Below are positions 23,556 through 35,131 of a stretch of DNA of 64,000 nucleotides, piece by piece. Positions within the stretch are counted from its first letter, which is position 1; each line of letters opens with the position of its first letter. The notes beneath the pieces were generated by a model. That model had not been told where the DNA came from. It worked only from the letters and a program-made list of their open reading frames with translations, and made no database searches. The DNA is from Rosa chinensis (lineage: Eukaryota; Streptophyta; Magnoliopsida; Rosales; Rosaceae), in assembly GCF_002994745.2 (NCBI RefSeq), contig NC_037091.1, positions 23,689,789-23,753,788 of the forward strand, in the 5' to 3' direction. A program made the position numbers and the translations under genes.

Positions 23556-24699
23556 GCTCTAACTAAATCGTAACCTGTCACCTCGGCTGAGGTTCAGCCT
23601 TGCGATATATTTGCACCTAACTTTCCACTGTAACTTTTGGACTTCAGACCTTTTGGCCCTTGGAACAAGACATTTAAAGAAATCCCACATGACTCACAAA
23701 TATCACACCATAACTCCAAATAACTCTTTCAACAATATAAATCATCAAATATACCTCCGGTATAAGTAAATGTTCAATTCAATAACATGAATGAAATCAC
23801 CAAAAGTCTACATATCACAATGCCACACCATCCAGATATATATATTTCAAGTAAACACACACACACACACAGAGTCATCCACTCAGGAATGCCTACTAAT
23901 ACCAACTACAGTTCACATGCACCAAAATCTGAGAAATTCATTTTTATAATAAAAATCCATTTTCCATACCTATGAACCGTAGTCAATCAAGTTCATATCA
24001 TTTAAAACAAAGTTCATTTATGAAAATGATTTACAATTTATCACATAATTCCGAACAATAAGTAAATCCGTTCATAAATGAACCACGTGAGATTTACTCA
24101 CCTCTAAATTCTGCTGCATCTTCTCTAACAGTCAAGATAAATTACCAGACGTACTGTCAATCACCTAAAGAAAGTACAACCTCGATTTAGTACACGAATC
24201 ACAAAAAACAATTAATTCTGAAACTCTCGAAACAATCCAAAAACCCGAAAGTGACGCTAATCGAGGGAAAACCTCATCTGAGACCACCCAAAGTCTTCAG
24301 AACACTTCTACGGTCAATGTATCAAAACTACATGTTGATTGAACGACCGAATCCTCACGGATCAAACACCGATTGAACCGAAAACCCTAAAACCCTAAAA
24401 AATTATAACTTGCCCATACGATTTTCAAAAATTACAAACTATATATCAAAATACTCGTATCGACAAGTAGATCGCAATGAGGAGCAGAAACTGCCCTGAC
24501 GTGGCCGAAAGCCGCCAGAAAATGCCGCCACAGACCGTGGCAGAGCCGACGCCGACCTCCGAGTTTGGCGGCAAGACCTATGCCAAACTTTGCCCATAAC
24601 ATACACATCAACTTTCATAACTAGTATGAAGTCTAAATCAAAGCATAAGTGGTCGGAAAGTACCCCGAAAGAAAGTAGATCAGAAAATCCTCTAAGAAT

Positions 24700-26859
24700 C
24701 CAATTTGCTTGATTTCAACCTCCATACTTCAAATCGGTTTAAACCACTTGAGAAGCATGATCACCATCCTCAGGGGATTCCAAAAAGTCAAGTGGCTCAA
24801 GCTATGGTGGCCAAAAATGGAAGATATCACGTTGACTTGAAAAGCAAGCATGATTGGTTTTGGCTTTGCTGTGATATCCACCAATTTACTTAGTTTGTTT
24901 TGTGGCCTTGTTGTTTGCAGACCTTATTTATTTTGATATTGTGAAATATTTTGTTGTTGGATCATATAATATTTTTATGAGACTTTATTATTATTTTTTT
25001 TTTGTACACTTAGTTTTAAGGTTAATTAGTTATTTTAGTAAAAAGGAAAATAGGAATTTCAAACTAGTCTAAAACTTAATAGATATTTTCTAATAAGTTA
25101 ACTGAACCTATAAGTTTTGAGAGAGAAGAAAAGTGTTTCAGACATGTTTAAGGTAGAAAAAGAAGAGAGAACAACGACTGCGTGCAAGGATAGAGAAAGA
25201 AGAAAATAGGTTAGGCTGCGCTGACCACAAAGGCTTGAGACGAAGTACCAAGTCTGAGATCAGGTGATTTTGTTACAATTTCGACCAGGTATTTTTATTT
25301 AAACGATTATGGTTCTTTCATTATTTGAAATTAGACTTATCAAGGGTCATTTTGGAGTTGATTTCACAAAAAAATATTAAGAATCGAATTTATGGTGATT
25401 TTTCAAAGTTGACATAGAGGAAACAGGTTTTCTGCTGATAGAAGTTAGGAACGTGTTACAGTCATTGTTTGAAGAGCCAAATGCTTTTTTTTAGCCGTCA
25501 TATTTTTCTAAAACATTTCTCTTTGTGTCTTCTTTCTGGGGTAAAAGTTTAATGAATTTATCATTTCGTAGTTATTTTTATAAAATTCGTTAACCATCTG
25601 AACCGAGCTGTTTAGGTGGAGAGGCTTATTGTGGGTTTTGTTTTGTAGACAGCTTTTGGGGTTTGGGAAAAAACTGATTTCGCTCCCAATTTTTATTATA
25701 TGCTAAATATTGAGCCTTGAATCCTGTGGAATTTTTGGAAGAGTCATTGTTGGTGAAGGTTTCGTTTCCTGGCAGCAACATATGTCGGTTTTAGAAAATT
25801 ATTTGGATAAGTTTTTAGTATTCTTTTGACTTGATTTTTTACAGTAGATGAGCATGTCTAGTTTAATGTTGTAAATTTTCAAGAGATTTGATTAATGACT
25901 GTAGTAAGTGAGATTTTTCCTTAGGACATAGGCCCTGCCAGATTGCTTTTACCGCAGGTTATAAGGTTCTGGTTCGTGTCTCATTTTGAGTTTTTTGTTT
26001 GCTTTAGGCTAAGAAACCGCAACTTAGGACGCTGTACCAGTTGCTTGTATAGCTTGGTTAGTTGAGGTAAGTAACTTTTGTTTACTCTGGAACCATGATA
26101 AATATATTATTGATGATACATTACTATATATATTATTATACACTTAGGATTTTGAGTGGACCATTTTTGTTTCCATTGTGAATGCTTTGTCTTATACCAG
26201 TACATGTGCATCATGCAAAATTTGATAAGTTTTGAAAGAGATTTCTGCTAGGTACTCTCTTGGCATATCAATACCAGTAGGCTGTCTAGGGAGAAAAATG
26301 TTCTGTAAGTGCAAATTATGCACTGTTTTGTCTTTGTAGGTTCTGCATTGTCTGTTATATGGCCCACATAGTGGGTTTGTCATCGACGGGTGACGTCTGT
26401 CTCCCTCCTCTGATAAATTTGGGTCTCACTGGTATGGTGTGTCTAGAGGGACCTAGAAAGTTCAGTTTGATTTGTTTTGAGTGCACATGCATTTTACTAT
26501 ATTACATATAAGTATGGAATGCCTTCCTATTTGTTATACGTGGTGTGTTATAATTACTTACTGAGTTTATATCTCATTAGTAATTTGTTGTGGTTCCAGG
26601 TACCGAAGATGAATTGAATGCTTGGAAGACTTGGTAGCAGCTACTGGTTGGGTCGGCGTCCCCTAGAGTAAAATTCAAGTTTATTTATTAAGATTGTTCT
26701 AAATTTTAGAATGGAGCTTCCGTTACCTTTTTATTTAATTATTATTATTTAAGTTTTTTTTTTTTTTTCAAGTGAACTAAAGTGTATTTCGAAGCTTTTC
26801 TTTATTTCAATTCGACTTAATAAAAGTACAGTTTTCACCTCCAATTTTTGGGGCGTGAC
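24700..26859 (-). mobile_element. Probable inverted LTR-like insertion within element B (left end not fixed)
   Basis: The right end reads CAATTTTTGGGGCGTGACA (ending 26859). On the - strand this starts TGTCACGCCCCAAAAATTG, the same kind of end as B and C but in the opposite orientation. Sequence to its left does not match B, C or F, whereas B-like sequence resumes at 26860. The left boundary lies somewhere between 24690 and 24900. No matching target duplication was identified. No coding region was recognised. Confidence 0.5.
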
Positions 26860-28029
26860 ATTTGTTGCACCGTGTAGCGGCGAAGATAGGCAGCAAGGCC
26901 ACCACAAATAGCTGCGCAAGGAAGAGACGAAGCCAACGCACTTGGTTTCACGTCCAAAGGTGGCCGGAGGAGGGAGATATTGTCGGTGGAAGGAAATCGG
27001 GCGATTTCTGGTAGGAGGAGAGAGAAGAGAGCTCGGGTTTCCCAAAATGGAAACTTGTCCTTTTTTGCAAATTTCAGAAAATTTCATCCTTCATACTAAA
27101 ACGGAAACTTTTTCCAATAGCCATAACTTCTTCATACGAACTCCGATTTTCGTGTTCTGCATGTCCACGAACTCGTAACGTGACACTCTACAATTTCCGT
27201 AAAGGGAGTTTCCACAGAATCCTAACATATAAAACGTCAACCCTTGAGATGAAGCATTTCGAGCGAATAATTGTTCGGAATAATTTCCGCTCCACCCTCA
27301 AACCACAAAATCGCACTAACGAAAACTTTTTTAATTCAAAGAGATTCCAAGAAATTAATAACGAATTTTCGGGGTCTTATATTTTAACACTCCTTAATAA
27401 TCATATTCATCTTTATCTCCTCGAGACTAAGTGCTACCCATAATTCACAACCAACTCTCCAACAATTCCAATAAATTTAAATATACTCAAAATACAATGT
27501 TATACAAATGGTTGGTAATCAGAGCTATCTAGATGAAATAATGAAATAAGGTACAAGTAGGTTAAACAGGTAACCTACAATAAAGATGAAGGTGGTGACC
27601 ACTATGCCTCCATGCCTACGCACGCTCGACCTTAACCAATCTGCAGACTGGGCGCGAGAAACCGAAAAGCCTAGTGAAAAATATTTAGAAAAACCGTTAT
27701 AGTGAGTGGATGAAAAAATAAATAATTTCAAGGAAAACCAAATAAAATTTAATGCTTTCCCAAATTTAATTTCAAATAAAAACCAACCACGAAGTAAGAA
27801 TCCAAGAAAATACTTTTAAATATTCTCTGGTATTGAAATCTCAAAATATATTGATATCTCAAAATAAATTTAAATTATCTGTAAATCATCTAAAAATTTG
27901 TTCAAAACATGTGATAACGATATCTCATAACCATTTCAAAAATCTCAACTAAAACTCTCTCACGATAAAATATCTCAGAAATTTGCTTTAAAATATTCTC
28001 ATAACAAAATATGAAATGACAAGAGAGAA

Positions 28030-28413
28030 CTGCTGACTAGTCATCTCATGCCACTTGGATGGTACTGCCGATCAGGTGACACATTGAAGGTACTACGACT
28101 GGAATATGAGGAGGCGATGGCTAGAGAGTACTGTCGACTAACCATGTCATGCCATCTAGAGAGTACTGCCGACCAAATGACGCATCGAAAGGTACTATCC
28201 CGGAATAGATAGTTAGATGGTACTGTCGACTAACTATCTCATGCCACTTAGAGGGTACTGCTGACCAAATGACGCATCAGAGGGTGTTGCCGACTGGAAT
28301 AGATAGAAGGTACTGCTAACTAACTATTCCATGCCATCTAGAGGGCACTACTGACCAAATGATTCACCAGAGGGTACTGCCAACGGGAATCGATAGTTAG
28401 AGAGTACTGCCGA
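28030..28413. repeat. Minisatellite in element A, based on GGTACTGCCGAC
   Basis: Repeats of [A/G]G[A/G]GGTACTGCCGAC alternate with TAACTATCTCATGCCA and CAAATGACGCATC phrases, giving a higher-order unit of about 80-90 bp. The array is interrupted by insertion of element C exactly in GCCGA and continues at 32589-32740 (GAGGGTACTACCGACCAAATG and related). Confidence 0.88.
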
Positions 28414-28790
28414 TGTCACGCCCCTGATTTTTAACACAAATAAAAATCGATATACAATCCCATAATTATATATGCGTGAACGTTCAGACATCAATACAAA
28501 ATACCTGTAAACTTTTTTCCTTTTAAACCAATTACATATTGATGCCATGAACCCACTGTGACAATATTGACCCGCTCCATAGAGTCACATATTACATAAG
28601 CTTACGAATTAAATTGTCAACAACAAAATAAAACGTAAATGCTGCTTAGAGTAACTATACAACAGAAGTTCTTATCAACGGTAAAGTCACAATGATGGCT
28701 TTCTACCGTAAAGCTGCAAAGGCTCTACCTCAGCTTCAGCCCCGATTATCCTGACCTGCAAGATTTACCCCTACACCGTTTGAATAGTAT

Positions 28791-28817
28791 ACCGGGTTGC
28801 CACACAACAAACCCGGT
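28791..28817. other. Perfect 8-bp stem-loop in element C
   Basis: ACCGGGTT (28791-28798) pairs with AACCCGGT (28810-28817) across an 11-nt loop. Versions with one mismatch occur at the same relative place in element F (about 35509-35536) and element B (about 23073-23102). It lies just after CCCCTACACCGTTTGAAT. Function is unknown; it may be an RNA-level signal of the element. Confidence 0.55.
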
Positions 28818-29445
28818 AAGATTTTGCAAGCCTGTATGAGTAAACTCAAAACCACAAAGCAAAACACATTTCTTAAGTCACCTCAACCTAAACAATGATA
28901 TGCACATATCTCACACCTACGACCATCAATTCCATATCATTCCATATCGTGTTTACGTAAGTCAACTGGTGACTAAAGCCTCATGCTCAGATCCTTAATC
29001 CTAGCATCCAATTACACAAATTTCAGTCAAACAAGACTTCCTCAAGTAATGTTTGATGCCATCCTAACACACTACGGCGAATTCCAAATCACACTTATTC
29101 CCCCAGGAGCTTTTGTCATCAACATGACATCAAAGGTGAAAATCAATGAATCACCTTCCTATCCTCACCATAGAGTACAATTCGTCACCACTATGGCTCT
29201 TAAGATAAATCAAACTATCAATCAATACAATCAAGAAGAAACAAAGCAATCACATTTCAAAACAAGCAAAACAATTCATAGTAAACCCTGCATATACTTT
29301 AGTTCAGGAGGTCACATTAAGTCAAGCAATTCAAGTCAAAGTAGTCATCGTAATCCCACACTCTGACGTCTGTAGGTAGCCTCAGCCATCACAGCAATCT
29401 TCTCAATTATTGTTAACTTAATAACAATTCAGCTCCGCTACTGAG

Positions 29446-29755
29446 CAATCATCACACTGATCATCGCACAAATTTCACCGGTCATCACGCAGTTATTCAT
29501 CATCCTACTGATCATCACATAGATAGCAAGTGTCCAGCTGATCAACACATAGATTTTTCTGGTCATCACGCAGATAGCCATTATCCTCCTGATCATCACA
29601 TAGATTTCAAGGATCATCACATAGATAGCAAGTGTCCAGCTGATCATCACATAGATTTTGCCGGTCATCACGCAGATAGCCATGATCCAGCGAATCATCA
29701 CACAGATTTCACCAGTCATCACACAGATAGCAATCATCACAAAGATTCATCATAC
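29446..29755. repeat. Minisatellite of about 20-bp units in element C
   Basis: Tandem units GATCATCACATAGAT and GGTCATCACGCAGATAGC alternate for about 15 copies, with a longer repeating block TAGCAAGTGTCCAGCTGATC seen twice. A second pair of copies follows at 29755-29890 (ATTCATCATACTGATTTCAA and CAGATATTCCTACACAAGC twice). Confidence 0.88.
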
Positions 29756-29922
29756 TGATTTCAACAATTCATTATACAGATATTCCTACACAAGCTTTAC
29801 ATGGCAATCATCACAAAAATTCATCATACTGATTTCAACGATTCATTACACAGATATTCCTACACAAGCTTTACATGGCAATCATCACAAAAATTCATCA
29901 ATACATATATATTTCACGTAAT

Positions 29923-31104
29923 GGATTAATTTTAGTTTACCCCCCTGAGGTTTGGGGGTGTCATCATTTCACCCCCTCTACTTTCAATTTTGAATTTTTA
30001 CCCCCTAAACTTTCCAATTTCAATCAGCCTTGTCCAATTTCTACTATTCCGTCCAAATTGGACTTTAAGTTTGACTTTTGAGGGTTAAAATGGTCATTTC
30101 AACATAAATTTTTTTTTTATTTTTTTCTGTTTTTTAGTTTTTTTTTCTTCAGTTTCTTCGTTTTTTTTTTTTTCTTTCTGTTTCTAATTTTTTTTTAAAT
30201 TTATTTATTTTGTCTTCAACCTATACACCACAAGTTATAATAGGTTTATAAAAACAAAAACATACTCTAGGTAGTTGAAAGCCGCTCGCTGGTCTACGAT
30301 ATTTGTGACATATCTCCGATAAAGTGAAGAATTTAGGATATATTCCTAATGAAGTGAAGAAATATCTGTAAAAAATAATTTTACACTTTATCTGTAAATA
30401 AATATCTGTAAAAAATGATTTTACACAGATATTTCTTCACTTTATTGGGGATATATAGATATTTACAGATAAAGTGTAAAATCATTTTTTACAGATATTT
30501 CTTCAATTTATTGGGGATATATCATAAAATTCTTCAATTTATTGGAGATATATAACAAATATTGTAGACTAAAAATAATTTTACACAGATATTTCTTCAC
30601 TTTATTAGGGATATACAGATATTTATTTACAGATAAAGTGTAAAATTATTTTTTATAAATATTTCTTCACTTTATTGGGGATATATCCTAAAATTCTTTA
30701 CTTTATCAGAGATACATCACAAATATCGTAGACCAGCGAGCGGCTTTCAACCACACAGGGTATTTTTTTTGTTTTTATAAATCTATTATAACTTGTGGTG
30801 TATAGGTTGAAGACAAAATAAATAAAAAAATGAAGAAACAGAAAAAAAAAAAAAATAAATAAATAAATAACCAAAAAACAGAAAGAAATTTTTTTTATTT
30901 TTTAATTTTTTTAATTTTTTTATGTTGAAATGACCATTTTAGCCCTCAAAAGTCAAACTTAACGTCCAATTTGGACGGAATAGTAGAAATTGGATACGGC
31001 TTATTGAAATTGGAAAGTTTAGGGGGTAAAAATTCAAAATTGAAAATAGAGGGGGTGAAATGATGACACCCCCAAACCTCAGGGGGGTAAACTGAAATTA
31101 ATCC
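29923..31104. mobile_element. Element D, 1182-bp almost fully palindromic MULE-type element
   Basis: The termini GGATTAATTTTAGTTTACCC and GGGTAAACTGAAATTAATCC are inverted. The match continues through at least 200 bp, for example ACCCCCTAAACTTTCC against GGAAAGTTTAGGGGGT. A second inverted segment, CACCACAAGTTATAATAG with GCCGCTCGCTGGTCTACGAT, pairs with sequence at 30729-30818. The centre holds direct and inverted copies of ATATTTCTTCACTTTATTGG. The flanks are TCACGTAAT (29914-29922) and TCACGTAAA (31105-31113), a 9-bp duplication with 8 matches, as expected for Mutator-like elements. It has no coding capacity. Confidence 0.88.
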
Positions 31105-31109
31105 TCACG

Positions 31110-31112
<3 letters not shown>

Positions 31113-31153
<41 letters not shown>
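31113..31153. repeat. (AT)n microsatellite
   Basis: About twenty AT dinucleotides immediately follow the right target-site copy of element D. Confidence 0.97.
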
Positions 31154-31154
<1 letters not shown>

Positions 31155-34100
31155 GTAGTCATTTACTCAGGAATGCCACTAATATCAACTATAGTCGTAG
31201 TTAACCTAATAATTCCAAGACAATACGGTAATCTTGCTCATAACAAATATCGATCATGCTCATAACAAATATCGTGAGATTTACTCACCTTTAAATCCCG
31301 CTGCGTCTTCACACGAGAACCAAAACAAGAACAATCGCCGCAATCCGTTCAACAAGTCCAACAAGCACCTGAACACATAGGGTTTTGATTCAGTGTACGA
31401 ATCACAAAGTGATTAAAGTTCGAAACCCTCATTTTGAACTAAATCCCCATGAGTAACGCCAATCGAGGCGAAACCTCATCCGAGACCTCCCTAAGTCTCC
31501 AGAGTACTTCCATGATCGATGTGTCCAAACCACAAGTCGATCGGAAGCTCGAATCCTCACGGATCAAATAAATCAACCGGTATGAAACCGTAAAAATCAT
31601 AACAAATCCATTCGAACTCTAAAATTTGCATATTATATATCGAAATGCTCGTATCAACGAGTAGAACATATTAATACCAAAAACAGTTCCCTACATGGCC
31701 GGAAAACCACTAGAACGCCTCCATAGGTGGTGGCGCACCGCCACCAGCCAAAACTCAATATTTCACAAAACTCCCAACATCAAAGCTGTTCACCTAAGCA
31801 TGCTTGTGAATTTTCATAACTAGCTCGAAGTCAGAAAACAAGCATAAAGGATCGAAAACTACCTCACAAACCGTGGATTACTGTTCAATCCGAGTTGAAC
31901 CAAGTTTCACGTGAATCGATCCAAACAACCACCAAGGATCGATCAAGGAGCCTCCTCTGAACTCACCCAAGGAAACTTGAAGCCCCGCCTTCGTCGGGGA
32001 TAGGAGAACCGATCGGGTCCGAAATCCTCCAACTTCGCCGCCTTCTATCGCCGCCACCACCGAGAATCGCCGCAAGAGGATGCCAGAGGGACGACCGGAG
32101 CAAGGTGGCGAACCGATCTGGAGAGTTTCACCGGTAGAGGTTGCCGGAGTTGGTCGGAAAAGCCGGGTCAGATCTCAGGGTTCGGGTCAGGTCAAACGGG
32201 GTGAGGAGAGAGAACGGAGAGTTTCTGAGTTTCCGGTTTTGGAAACTTCCGAAAATAAAAATGGAAATTTCCGAAAACGGAAACCCCTATATATAGAACT
32301 TTCCAAATTTTCAAACGCTTATAACTTTCTTATATGAACTCCAATTGACGTGTTCCATATGTCCACGAACTCGTATCGACGCACTCTACAACTTTCGTGA
32401 ATGAAATTTTTGGAGAATCCCAACGAATAAAAAGTCAACCTTTGCAACCCCCCTAAAACCATATTCTTCGAATAATTATTCTCCCGAAACACTTCCGCTC
32501 CATCTGCGAGCCACGAAATCATCCAATAATCAGAATTTAGATTCCAGAAAATCCTCCGAAAATAAATACGAATTTCCGGGGCATCACAGCCGACTAACTA
32601 TCTCATGCCATATGGAGGGTACTACCGACCAAATGACCCATCAAATGGTACTGTCGACCTGAATATATATTCTGGAGAGTACTGCCAACCAGAATATTGT
32701 CTGCAGGGTACTGCCAACCAAACTATTACCTGACCAGGTAATGCATGCATGCTCCTCAATTATATACTCTGAATCTCAAACTTATAAATTTCTCATTTCA
32801 TATTTAACTTGTCAACTCATAATATTAAAATCTCAATTTACCAAAAGAAAACCTCAAAAACAAGGTTTATGAAATCTCGATAATTTATCCAAACTCAAAT
32901 ATTTAAATCTCCACTTTTTGAAAAGAAATTCTCAAGAATCCAATAATTTAAGTATTGGCAGGAACTCTGGAAATACTCCATGATTTACTCCTATGCAAAC
33001 ATAATTAATAAAACTCTCAATAACTCACAATTTAAACGATTTGATAATTAAAGAAAACTCGCGGAAAGGAAAATCACTAACAATTTCGTTAATCATTAAT
33101 AAATCATCGAAGCACAACTCAAGAAATCTAGATAAATTATTTATAAATGGTAAAATCAATACGATAAATTAATATTCGAAAAATATACTACAATATGCAT
33201 AACAAATGTCCACTCACTGATTTGCGGCTATGACATCGGAAACGAAACCCTAAAGTGATAATTCTTTGAAAGCTCAAAAATCCAAAATCACATCGGAAAC
33301 GGTTCAAGCTTCTAGGGTCTAGTCAACTCAATGATTCTAATATCCTAACGAAAAATGGCGTTGATCCAACGGTCGGATCCTCCAGAATCGAAACCCGAAC
33401 TTTTGAAACTTCAGAAATTTCTATCGATCTAAAGTTCATCATATGGTTACCACTATATTTACATGTTCATAACAATGAGCTTTACCCTACAAACCAAAAA
33501 AGAACACCAGAAACAGTCAAACGCGCTCCCACGCATCGCCAACCGGTTTCCAAATTAGGTACCAAGACCTATGCCAAATTTTTCCTTACAACATTTCCAA
33601 CAACTTTTGTAACTACCACAAAGTCCAATTCTAAGAGAGGAAGCCGAAATTTACCTCGAAAACTTTGGTGGTCGGAATTGTTCAAATTCGAAATTCGTCT
33701 TCCTCAGGTTGAATTGAGATGTGAAACTTGGTGGGTTTGTAGAGCATTGCAAGACGAACAAATCTCAGTTAGTCTCAACATCCAATTTGGCCGGAGTTTG
33801 CCGGAATTTGAAAAAGGTCGTACAATCTTTTCTTCGATTCGTCGTGTACAATGAATAATTGGTGCAAGGCATATATGGTTGGAAAGCTCATTCCAAGACG
33901 AAGAGAATAGGACCAGTCTCACTGCTTGAGGTACTCGGAATCATCACTGACGAGGCCGAGAAAGTCTAGTAGCGAATCTGCCTTTTTCTGGGCAGTTTGG
34001 AGAACTTTCCAGAAATGGAAAGCTCAGATCTGCCATTTATAGAAATAGTCAGCAAAATTACAAAACTGCCACTCACTTTAAAACTTTATAACTATTTAGT

Positions 34101-34318
34101 TATAGCTCCGATTTTAGCGTGCTTCGTGTTTACGAAATCGGTTTAACATCCTCTACAACTTTCATAAAGAAAATTTTCTCAACTAATGAATGGATTAAAA
34201 AGTCAACTTTTAACGCCCCTAAAAATATCGAAACGAAGGTAAAAAGTAAAAATAGTTGTCGTTTACTGTCCAAATGACTAGTGAACAGGTAAATTTAGGG
34301 ACGGAGCGTAACAACAGT

Positions 34319-35126
34319 AAATAAGATGCATTCACACACTTGAGTCATATACTTTATTTCAGCTTTGTTTTTAGGAACATGAGTCTCTTCTTTTTTCATA
34401 TAGGTGATGATTGACACTTGGATACCATATTTTATTTTATTATTCAGTATTCAATTATGCCATGTGTTCTACTCTTTATTGAAGCTTGACTTGTATACAT
34501 AAAATTTCAACTGTGGGGCTTAATGCAATTTTCAGTTTCTTGCATTACATTTTTTTTTTCTCAATTTGGTGATTTTTGCTTTGTTATTTTCCTTTTAGCT
34601 TTTTTTTTTCTTTTTTAAAAGAGGATCAAAGGGTTTCACTCCTTTTAGCTTGAGACTTACAAGATTTGTCATAAAGTTTAAGAAGCTCACATTTACTTTT
34701 GAGCAAATAAACTTTTATCAAAGACTTTATCTTATACATAAAACTTACAAAAAAAAATCTGTAATGCTTTCTTAGGTACCCTACTATTGCTGCATAGGAT
34801 CAATGAGAGCATTATAATTTTGATATTTCAGTTTTTTTTATTTTTTATTTTAATTTGAGAATTTTGTAATGACTTTTGTTTTTCGAAATTTCTCTAAGGA
34901 AATCTCTTGTCACCAATCTTTGTCTCCATTCTAAACATATTCATGATTTTTCTACGACAAAGCTAGTCATCATCAGGGCATGGTAGTTTAACCGAAGACG
35001 ATACTTTTGTCCACTATTTAGAGAGAATGTTAAAACAGAGAACCACTTTGTTTGAGAGGTGACATGTGAACATGTTGATGATGAGGTCTGAAAAGTCTTA
35101 TGTATATGTGTCCATAACCATGCTAG
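34319..35126. other. Unassigned AT-rich sequence between elements A and F
   Basis: It has several T-rich tracts. No coding similarity, RNA gene or terminal motif was found. Its right edge is the CAGTC target site of element F. The sequence resumes at 36396, so 34319-35131 and 36396 onward were contiguous before that insertion. Confidence 0.5.
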
Positions 35127-35131
35127 CAGTC

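Larger units (their letters stand above)
22742..27381. mobile_element. Element B, TG...TA-ended relative of C and F, TSD TTTTA
   Basis: It starts TGTCACGTCCCAAATTTTG and ends TTTTCGGGGTCTTATA, with TTTTA at 22737-22741 and 27382-27386. Internal landmarks shared with C and F are CCCCTACACC, GTGCACCGGGTTG, GCAAGCTCATGTGAGTAAAC (23040-23130) and the 3' block ATACGAACTCCGATTTT (27137-27153). The last bases are TATA instead of the usual CATCACA, presumably decay. A further insertion lies between about 24700 and 26859. Confidence 0.8.
28414..32588. mobile_element. Element C (4175 bp), TG...CA element with nested palindrome, TSD GCCGA
   Basis: It starts TGTCACGCCCCTGATTTTTA and ends TTTCCGGGGCATCACA, with GCCGA at 28409-28413 and 32589-32593. 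The first and last approximately 11-14 bp are imperfect inverted repeats, longer than the usual TG/CA. It contains a hairpin (28791-28817), a minisatellite (29446-29750), the palindromic element D (29923-31104), an (AT)n tract, and the shared 3' block near 32320-32440. Without D it is about 3.0 kb and non-coding. It is probably a solo LTR of a long-LTR Gypsy family. Confidence 0.87.
22605..34313. mobile_element. Element A, outer TG...CA element split by nested insertions, TSD ACAGT
   Basis: The start TGATAGCACTAGCCCTGAAT aligns with the start of element E, including TCTGAAATCCGAAGTGG and GGGCCCACCTTA. The end GGACGGAGCGTAACA aligns with the end of E. It is flanked by ACAGT at 22600-22604 and 34314-34318. 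Own sequence is 22605-22736, 27387-28413 and 32594-34313, about 2.9 kb in total. The rest is element B (22742-27381) and element C (28414-32588). It is non-coding, with a minisatellite at 28030-28413 that resumes at 32589-32740. It is best read as a solo LTR of the E family. Confidence 0.85.

Noticed and set aside
22742..26859. A single element with inverted ends TGTCACGTCCC...GGGGCGTGACA
   Set aside because: The flanks do not match, whereas TTTTA flanks 22742-27381 exactly and the 26860-27381 sequence is B-like; the inner end at 26859 is better read as a separate inverted insertion.
29446..29755. CRISPR-like regularly spaced short repeats
   Set aside because: The genome is eukaryotic, the spacers are themselves repeats, and the array is a plain minisatellite inside a transposon.
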